64,000 nucleotides of DNA from Schistocephalus solidus (Eukaryota; Platyhelminthes; Cestoda; Diphyllobothriidea; Diphyllobothriidae). Position numbers and translations under genes: made by a program. The DNA lies in contig WEDG01000819.1 in assembly GCA_017591395.1 (NCBI GenBank), positions 62,001-126,000 on the forward strand. Reading direction: 5' to 3'. A model generated the notes under the pieces. The model did not search any database. It was not told the DNA's origin and worked only from the letters and a program-made list of their open reading frames with translations. Positions 30,486 to 64,000 of this stretch are shown piece by piece. Each line of letters begins with the position of its first letter. Within the stretch, counting starts at the first letter, position 1.

Positions 30486-30639
30486 TCCCTGGTATTTGTT
30501 GCTTCCACCTTAACAACATATGCTACATTTCACTATGCGACCGCCTGCGAGGGCTCTAGTCTGAGCTCCAGAGCACAACAGAACATACATGTTCGTAGAG
30601 CAGAACAGTGAGCCGCACACTATCATATATACTTATATT

Positions 30640-30900
30640 TATACTATTGTGTGACTCTACTCACCCGACAACGAACGCTTCCCGTAACGAAGACAAAATT
30701 GATAGGGTGAGGATTAGGTTGGCCTTCTCTGTTTCTTCATTTATCCCCATCCATAAAAATCTTATTACCACAGGTGCTTTATTACACGCTGACCTATCCT
30801 TTGTTCCGAGTTGGGTCATGTATTGCCTTCTTGCCCCGTGCTTTTTATCCAACTCAGTTATTGGCTCTGTTTTCACTAAGAGGAAAGTCACTAAGTAAGC
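30640..30900 (+). repeat. R3 dispersed repeat copy
   Basis: Matches 12530-12760 in order (ACCCGACAACGAA, TTTCTTCATTTA, CATCCATAAAAAT, GCTGACCTATCC). The 96-codon frame over it is not conserved in the other copies. Confidence 0.55.
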
Positions 30901-33010
30901 CAACCCAAGCAAACTTGTCTGTTCAGGCTTAAACACGGCCAAATCAGCAAGATTCAAGTGAAATTTTTCGAATGGGTTACAATTTGATTGTCAACCATAG
31001 TCGACAACTGTACTCTGACTGAAGGCTGATAATAAACAAGTGTTCGTACAAACTTGAATTTGTGGGTTCACCACGGCTGGTTCGGCAGATGACTAGAAAG
31101 CCTGTTCATCTGCACGCAAACAGTAGGGCATTGATACGTATCGGTTAGCTGCGAATGCCAACTAATCAGCAAGCAGTTAGTTCTGTGCGTGCAGGGGGCA
31201 ATTTTTTAATCAACAGTAAGCCATGGCAAAGCATCAGTAGTGACGCCCTGAAAAATAGCAATCATACACATTTTCAGTCTCCTACCAAAGACTGAGAAGT
31301 TTATTTTTGAAAATAGGCAAGATCTGTAAGTATGGCCTTCACTTCTCCAGCAATGCGCAAGGACAAGGATCTGTTCACTATATAGGCAGCTATCAGGTCT
31401 AGCGAATCGCCCTTAATGGGGGATGATTTGGCTCCGAAATTTAACATATCATATCATATCATATCATAATTCATATCAATGCAGTTGGGACAATTAGTCG
31501 CTAGTGGATTAACAACCTTCAGTGGAAGTCGATTTTAGGCGGAGGGCAAAGACAAGGCCATTATCTTTTCCGTTGCAAGCCTGATGTTGCAAAATCGATT
31601 TATCGATCGGTGCAGATGTCAATCGTTTGGGAACTGTATCGCTGACATTAAAAGGGCCTAAACTGATGCTGCTCCACTGACAATGAGTTTTAACAAATGG
31701 GCAAAGTTTTCATAAATAACAGCCACTGTCTCTTTCAATGCACTGTTATATCATAATCCAGAAACCTGACTATACACAAACGATTAAATTCAGTGTTTAT
31801 TCACGCTAAGTTCAGACACCCCCAAGGTGGCGAAATCGGCGCACTCTTGAGGGCAAGTGAGCAGTTTCTCAAAACACCCTAGGGCTTGGAAGCTTTGGCC
31901 TAGGATTATTATTAATTTAAGATATGGCATTTATTTTTCAGCAGAAATGTAAATCCAGGTTACTGAAAGTTGGGCCCAGGGTTATAATCTAGGATTCATG
32001 ATAAAAACGCGACTGAATCGATGAAGATCACAACAACTAACCTGCTGTTTATCTAGAAGATGTGTATTGCACGCACACCACTGTCAGTGGCATGTGATTC
32101 ACCAAGGTGCAAAGCTTTTTTAAAAAAAATCCATTGACCGTACGTACGGTAAAACTGAACGGCCAACACTCGAAACTTTTGTGAGAGGTACGCTTTATTT
32201 TGAAAGTGTAATTCAAAAGTTTTAAGCAAAAATGCCCTACATTCACCGGAAGATCACAAACGAATGGCTGAAGACTGAACTTATTGACATCATTAAGAAT
32301 CGTCCTTGAATGGCCTGTAAAATGTACATCGAATTGGACTTCCTTCCAAACGATGCCAGCGTCGTGCGCTGATGGCCTCGTTGTTGTAGTTCAAATAAAA
32401 AAGAGGATTAACAATCGGTATATAATGAGTGAAATAGGCCAACCGATTTGCATATACGAAAATTTACATGCGAATGGAGATCAGAAGAAATGGCGGCTCA
32501 ATTTCAAAAGCCCGCTAGCATGTTTAAGTAGATTGTTCCCCGGAAGCCCATTTTCAAGCAAAAGGACATTATGCCACGAGCTGTACCTGCAGATAACTGA
32601 GAAATTGCCAATACCGTGAACCGAGCGCTCTCTGAGCAGCGTCTATCGACACACAGGGCAGCCATCAGGTATCAGGGTACGTCTCCGAAAACTTTGTTGA
32701 ACAACCTCCCTCTCCCCGCTAAAACCCCAGCAAAACTTCCGGTTTATGAAGCCTCAAATAGCGCTTAACGACGTGTGCTCCTTTCCGCCCTCTCAACTAA
32801 GTCCCTGGGGATTTATAAACTTGGATTGTCGTGTCATTGTGTCATAGGAGTCTTCAAAGTTTGTTTCTTTAGCGTCCATTACAAACAACACCTCATTGAT
32901 CCGGACGTAATATTTCAGACCAATCACTAGCCGATCAACATCTTGTGGACACACAAGTTTGCCTGTGTGTCATTTAACCAGCGGTTTATCAATCGGTGGT
33001 ATAAGCCACC
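30901..33010. other. Unassigned stretch
   Basis: No recognised gene, RNA or shared repeat. It includes a short pentamer run (CATAT)n near 31446-31470. Confidence 0.45.
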
Positions 33011-33496
33011 TCAAAATGCAGTTATATAGTGCGATTCATAAGTCTCAGTCTCTATAATATTGAACAGGTTGATTTCACTTGTCTGTACATTATAAGCATT
33101 TGATATACTGAAGTAAATGCATGAACTGATATTCTTTATTGTATTAGTTAGTTGTAGATAAATGGAGATTAACGAATACGTTACGACGGAAGCACCTGGT
33201 AAGAGTGCATTTTCGACCGCCGATAGGGTGTTTACAGTGAGGCGTGCGGTAGTGCCTGTCAAACTTTTTAGCGTTTCAATCATGCACCTCCGCAGTTCAG
33301 TACTGAAAACAAAAGTTTGAAGAAACTGGTAACTTATCCACCAAGACACGAACAAGAAGGCCATCTGGTGAAATTTCGAAACAAAGGTGTAAAATTTCGT
33401 TAAAACAAGAGTGATGGCGCAAGTCAACGAGAACGTGTACGAGCGTATATGACTTCCCATAGTGCTATTCAGAGAAAAAATTGCAAAACCATTCAA
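33011..33496 (-). CDS. 161-codon hydrophobic frame, weakly reminiscent of a receptor C-terminus
   Basis: From an ATG at 33494-33496 there are two hydrophobic stretches (about residues 18-38 and 43-68). They are followed by FSTELRRCMIETLKSL, which resembles the helix 8 region after TM7 in rhodopsin-like receptors, although the NPxxY signature is not evident. The upstream side is a SINE-B copy, so any 5' part has been separated or lies in another exon. It could also be a chance frame. Confidence 0.2.
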   Translation of the reverse strand: MNGFAIFSLNSTMGSHIRSYTFSLTCAITLVLTKFYTFVSKFHQMAFLFVSWWISYQFLQTFVFSTELRRCMIETLKSLTGTTARLTVNTLSAVENALLPGASVVTYSLISIYLQLTNTIKNISSCIYFSISNAYNVQTSEINLFNIIETETYESHYITAF

Positions 33497-33505
33497 GTAT
33501 TAGTA

Positions 33506-33620
33506 GAGGATTTTGGCAGATTTTAATAATTCATTTGACCCACTAGTGAAAAGCTCGGCAGCCTTGGTGGGATTCGAACGCACGCCAGCAAGGTGAAGGC
33601 TTCAGTACAGCCAAGTATTC
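33506..33620 (-). repeat. SINE-B fragment
   Basis: The minus strand has the B-box-like GTTCGAATCCCACC region and the tail GGGTCAAATGAATTATTAAA / GGATTTTGGCAG-type words in SINE-B order. The 5' half of the tRNA-like core is lost. Confidence 0.55.
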
Positions 33621-33621
33621 T

Positions 33622-33819
33622 TTGAATCAACCATTGACAGAAGCTTGTCACGATAGGATAACAGAATTCAACTCCTCGATAGTCGACGAGACCAATATCA
33701 ATTTCAATAGAAGGATTATTTTCTCATATGAGGCCTCTTTTTACCTAAACGGTTTTGTACGAAAGCACAAACGATGCGAATTTTTGCATTCCTCACTACA
33801 GCACAATTTATGTGATTAG
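33622..33819 (+). pseudogene. DDE-transposase-like remnant
   Basis: 65 codons containing IIFSYEASFYLNGFV. This closely resembles the FSDEATFHLNG block around the second catalytic Asp of a Tc1/mariner-related (DDE_3-type) family common in invertebrates. The catalytic Asp position is Tyr. No further domain is visible on either side, so it is a dead fragment. The match is from memory of the motif, not a search. Confidence 0.4.
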
Positions 33820-33829
33820 GCCGAAAAGA

Positions 33830-35150
33830 ACGAACTTCGTGTGTTGACTGCACCTCTTAAACCACCAGGATTAACCGTTTGAGCGGCTGTTCATATGATC
33901 TTGATGTAACTTCTAGTGTCAACCATGTAACAATAAACAAAGAGGGGTATATCGCTGTAAAGAATGAATAGCTGTTGCCTTTAATTGCAAATGGTATCAA
34001 TACGATGGCCTCCTCGGAATTTCAGTATTCCAGCACAAAATTGGCTCGATCACCATTTTCTGCCTCGGTGGATCTACATACCTCACGATGATGGACTTTT
34101 GGCTCTGGAGCTGTACTTACGATCAAGTTTATGCAATCAATAGCATGAATCAAATGAAGTTGAATTAACAGACATAACCAAGAGGTCGTCCTTACGTGTT
34201 ATTTAAGCTTCTGGAAGCGCTGTAATTTCTGTACGGAGTAAAACGGGGAACATTTTGAACAAATGCGTGAAATAAAAGGTTACTTGCCGTCATTTATTCT
34301 TACAGTTATCGTCTTTTGTTATGACTTAATGTAAATGAAGTCTTCAGTTTGTTTTTGCTGTTGGCGTGCTTTAACTTTTAACTTGCAGTATTAACTTGCG
34401 TGTGGGAATACACATCAGAAACCATGTGCTAATGCTCGTCTGCCATGGGCACCCTTTGCCAGAAAAAAAAACAAAGCTTTTAGCCTTCACACTGCTCAGA
34501 TTCTTGGCGTTATCTACTCTCCCTGGCCGTTGCGCTACCTGCTTGTTTTGAGCTGAGCTTTTCGTATCTCTACTCCCCCCGCGTGCATACAGCGTTTTCC
34601 ATCTCCGCTTTTGCCCGCTGAGCGTCTTCCATGCCCAGGTCTCCGCTAAACCAACACCCGTTCACGCTCTGATTTCCAGGCTGACTGAGTCCCGCAGCCT
34701 GTTTCACAATTTGAAGCCTTCGCAAACGGGCCCAACCACTTGCGAGAGGGTAGAGACTGCCACCCCCCCCCCCCACGCCACCACCGTTGATAGAAAACAG
34801 ACGGGTCGACAGCGAGATTGTACTGCAGAGATCACTGCATGTACATTCGTCTCGCTAAGCCTCTGTGCAAGGCGCCGTACATAAGAGCCATTGTGTTGTC
34901 TACCCGGAGGGCTCCGATCGACAGGCGCCAGCGTGAACAGTCGCCTCTTGGATTGTCGGCGCCAGTGTCACGCATATGGCCTGTTTGCTTATTTATCTCA
35001 TGCTGGAGCCTGGTCAGTGATACCGGCCTACTGGGCGGTAATTTCAAGCCGCGGGTAGGACGCATGGCGAGGATGCTGCGCAGAGTTGCGGGCCGTCCAT
35101 TAGTGAAGCAGAAGAAAATGCCGTTGAATGTGAATATGAAAGTTGCACAC
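33830..35150. other. Unassigned stretch
   Basis: No domain, RNA gene or shared repeat recognised. Short homopolymers occur (A run near 34465, C run near 34764). Confidence 0.4.
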
Positions 35151-35157
35151 GACGGAT

Positions 35158-35480
35158 TACCGACAAAGACAATGGAGACCGGAATGGTCATTTCTGGCTT
35201 ATTAGCCATCATTAGCCAGTCATACTTATTGATATTCCTGATCAAAACCGACAGGATTAGCACGTGGCTCGTTGGCAGAGTAAAGGTCCACGCTTGAGAT
35301 TCAGTATGACTAGGCGACGGCGACTAACAAGCCAGAAATGGCCATTCCGGTCTCCCTGTCTTTGCTGTTCCTGCATATTTATCTGTTAGAAGTCACCATG
35401 CGAATGCTTGCAAGGGCTTTGGATTGAACCCCAAGACACAATCATGTTCCGTAGCTTAATCGGTGAGCGCCACTTCCTCA
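35158..35480. mobile_element. SINE-A/retrozyme pair, decayed
   Basis: A minus-strand fragment (35158-35275) and a plus-strand fragment (35276-35480) sit head to head. They keep the ACCGACAAAGAC, TGGCTTATTAGCC and GGCCATTCCGGTCTCC words. The tRNA-like cores are mostly lost. Confidence 0.55.
35178..35222 (-). ncRNA. Hammerhead motif, core mutated
   Basis: GACUGG, then CUAAUGA (G5 to A), a 5-bp helix II UGGCU/AGCCA, GAAA, AUGACCAU, U17 and CCGGUC. The fold is kept but a catalytic-core base is changed. Confidence 0.45.
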
Positions 35481-35796
35481 TGAACCTTTGCGTCTCTACT
35501 TTGGCGTAAATACGATTTTCTGGCTTATTACATGATCTCAACCGAGTCACCCGATTTATGAAAAGGCCCCGTTTTTGAAGCTCTTTTTACCATCCTTCGT
35601 GAGCCAAGATGATGGAGAGGGGCTTAAAAACTGACCCAGATCCCGACCGACCGGCCCCGGAAGCCACTTATATTCCGCAGATTTTTTGTTGTTGAGCCGT
35701 AGAAAATAGGGGACTTGACTAGCCAAACGTCCAATTTTTACGCAATTTGTCCCCGAGGCATCTTCCAGTTTGTCTTCTCATTCGCCCCGAATGTTC

Positions 35797-36026
35797 ACGC
35801 AGACTTCCATTTTCTGTAAACATGCGGAAATAAATCCGATCTATAACGTTCAGCTGAAAGTCAATGCCACAACGTCATTAAATAAGTCCGAGGGGATATT
35901 TAAAGATTTCCGTCAATGCGTTCGTTATTTCCAAAGGGTTGTGCAAATGGCAACTTCGAATGGGCCTAAACACTGACGTTAGACCGAATAGGAACCATTC
36001 AGAAACGCTACCAGAAAGAAGCCAAA
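35797..36026. repeat. Second copy of the left-edge repeat
   Basis: Matches 1-235. Comparing the copies, the CGCGTTCG/GAGTTCG and AAATGGC/GGCGGC stretches show small indels and substitutions. 36027-36793, between this copy and the PKG stop, holds G-rich and A-rich runs but no recognised gene. Confidence 0.75.
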
Positions 36027-36793
36027 AAGAAAAAAACAGCAGTATATATTCGGTTCCAGCAGCAGCAACAGGGTAATGGCGCTGTCTTAAGTCAGCAGTG
36101 AAAGTCCCCGGTATCTCGAGGATTTCGTATAATCAAGTAATAAACGGGGCAGAATAGAAGGGATGAGTGGTTAGTCTCAATGATCTCATATATCTGATAC
36201 CAAAATTGTTTTGCAGTCGTCTTCAGGAATAAAAGGGTGACTCGGGTGCGCGAAGGGTCTAATGTTGAAGCACACCGCAATGGCGGCGCCTGTGTAGTCG
36301 GCGCAAGATAAAATAGAGGTACACCAGAAGCAAAAAAGTGCATAAATGGAGAGCAGCCACCAGAAGCAATGCATGGTGTGGGGAGTAGTGGCCAAAGGGA
36401 GAGAAGTGAAGAAAGCAAAAATAGCCTTGAGATGTACAAGGAGGCGGTGCCCGCACAGCAGCCGCAAAGGTCACCTCAATACTCGGAACCACGGACGGCG
36501 GGGGGGGGGGGAATCGGAGTGTTAGGATGCAACTGCCGCCCCGTTCTGACAGGGGACAAGAGGGGGTGGTGGCAAGAGCTCCCGGATGGAGGCGAGGAGG
36601 TGATGGTGGAGAGATTGAACTTTCCGCTCACATATCGACAGTGAGTGGGGGGTGCGAATGTGCACCAGCTAGACGGGGAGGGGGGAGGGGGGGCTAGAAA
36701 AATTCGTACGAAAGATACAAACGATGGCAGTTGAAGAGAACGAGAAGGGGAATAGAAGGAGGAGGGACTCTGTGATTTCGTGGAGGTGGGCTC

Positions 36794-63375
<26,582 letters not shown>

Positions 63376-63773
63376 CTGAAAGGTAAATGGAGTTCGGTGT
63401 ACACTAGAAGCCGGAGCAAGAGAAATAGAGCGATAAGCTGTTACAAAATAGACCGCAGACAATCCAAACTGTAGCCCATAAAGATAAACCTACAGTAAAG
63501 TAAGAGTACGAAAGGGGGGATAATGTGAGGGTAAACCACGTGCTCCAAAGTATGAACTGAAGGTAAGGGCTCGGAAGGATGATGATGAGGAAGATGAGGA
63601 GGTGGGGGTGGTGGTGTTGAAGGCAAGCAAAAAGATGCTAGAGAGGTAAATGAAATCCAAGAGAGCCTTAGAGACCTTACAGATGAGACAGACCTATCTG
63701 TCTGTGCTTGGTACAGCTGCGATCGCCAACGCTTACGCCAGATTCACAGAGCTACCGTGAGAAGGGTCTAGAG

Positions 63774-64000
63774 CAGAGGTCGGCAAACTCCGGCCTTTAG
63801 GCCAGATACGGCCTAGCTAGTATTCCAGTCCGGTCTAACGCCCCCCTAGTTAATTATTGTTGGATCCGGCCTAATTGAATTGTCGCGGTTTTGTTCCCCT
63901 TCATTACAGCTGTTTGCAGCTCAAGCTGTGGCTCGTGTTTATTTTTAGAACTGATGTCAGACGCTTGTATGAAACAGAAGAGCCTGACCGGGGGGATGAT
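63774..64000 (+). mobile_element. hAT-like transposon terminus running off the right edge
   Basis: Starts CAGAGGTCGGCAAACTCCGG, followed by CC-rich inverted words (GGCCTTTAGGCC, CGGCCTAG, CCGGCCTAATT). This resembles the terminal repeats of Charlie-type hAT elements, whose ends commonly begin CAGnGGTCGGCAAACT. The other end and any target-site duplication lie outside the window. Recognition is from memory of the terminus. Confidence 0.45.

Larger units (their letters stand above)
29390..30632. mobile_element. SINE-A/retrozyme cluster in alternating orientation
   Basis: Units or fragments: 29395-29695 (+), 29706-29880 (-), 29883-30085 (+), 30110-30300 (-), 30330-30630 (+), separated by short TA tracts at about 29693-29706 and 30086-30102. 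tRNA-like cores (CCCGTGGCTCAA, GGTTCGAAT-like B-boxes) and hammerhead regions are recognisable in most. Several units are internally deleted. Confidence 0.7.

Noticed and set aside
34818..35297. 159-codon open frame
   Set aside because: Its 3' third is SINE-A sequence and the rest has no recognisable domain or splice context.

Overview
This window is nuclear DNA from a repeat-rich invertebrate, most likely a flatworm and possibly a large-genome (diphyllobothriidean-like) tapeworm. That placement is inference. It rests on a kinase gene with many small exons and multi-kilobase introns, tRNA-like repeats carrying hammerhead ribozymes (as in the schistosome SM-alpha repeats), Penelope-like elements (PLEs), and an RTE-like LINE. 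There are no operons or bacterial genes, and most open frames are chance frames inside repeats.

The one recognisable host gene is a cGMP-dependent protein kinase (PKG) on the minus strand. Its 13 visible exons run from 63375 down to the stop at 36794. They encode the end of cNMP-binding domain A, all of domain B, the kinase domain and the C-terminal tail, about 570 residues. The N-terminal exons lie beyond the right edge. Exon phases join cleanly throughout. The introns hold an RTE-like LINE pseudogene (40120-43340) with a 131-bp tandem repeat inside it, decayed PLE fragments, hammerhead/tRNA-like repeats, a long GGA tract, and a dispersed GC-rich repeat (R2).

The left 36 kb is a mobile-element neighbourhood. 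The main block (15.4-29.4 kb) holds two PLE families with reverse transcriptase plus GIY-YIG endonuclease. PLE1 has an inverted truncated copy, a mosaic inverted junction, then three near-identical head-to-tail copies with a 2923-2924 bp period; one has a 928-codon open frame. PLE2 is a head-to-head pair of truncated copies. Seven PLE end regions carry a hammerhead-like motif whose helix II shows compensatory change between the families. On both sides of this block, and in PKG introns, lie ~300-bp units with a tRNA-like pol III promoter and an apparently complete hammerhead core. They are called SINE-A/retrozyme here, and occur in tandem and inverted groups. PLEs and SINE-A units repeatedly abut (TA)n tracts, which suggests a shared integration route.

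Smaller elements include a second tRNA-derived family with a long variable arm (SINE-B), a MITE-like element with terminal inverted repeats and a 9-bp flanking duplication (6383-6759), a DDE-transposase-like remnant (33622-33819), a hAT-like terminus at the right edge, and dispersed families R2, R3 and R5. Large parts of 0.8-13 kb and 31-36 kb show no gene I can support.
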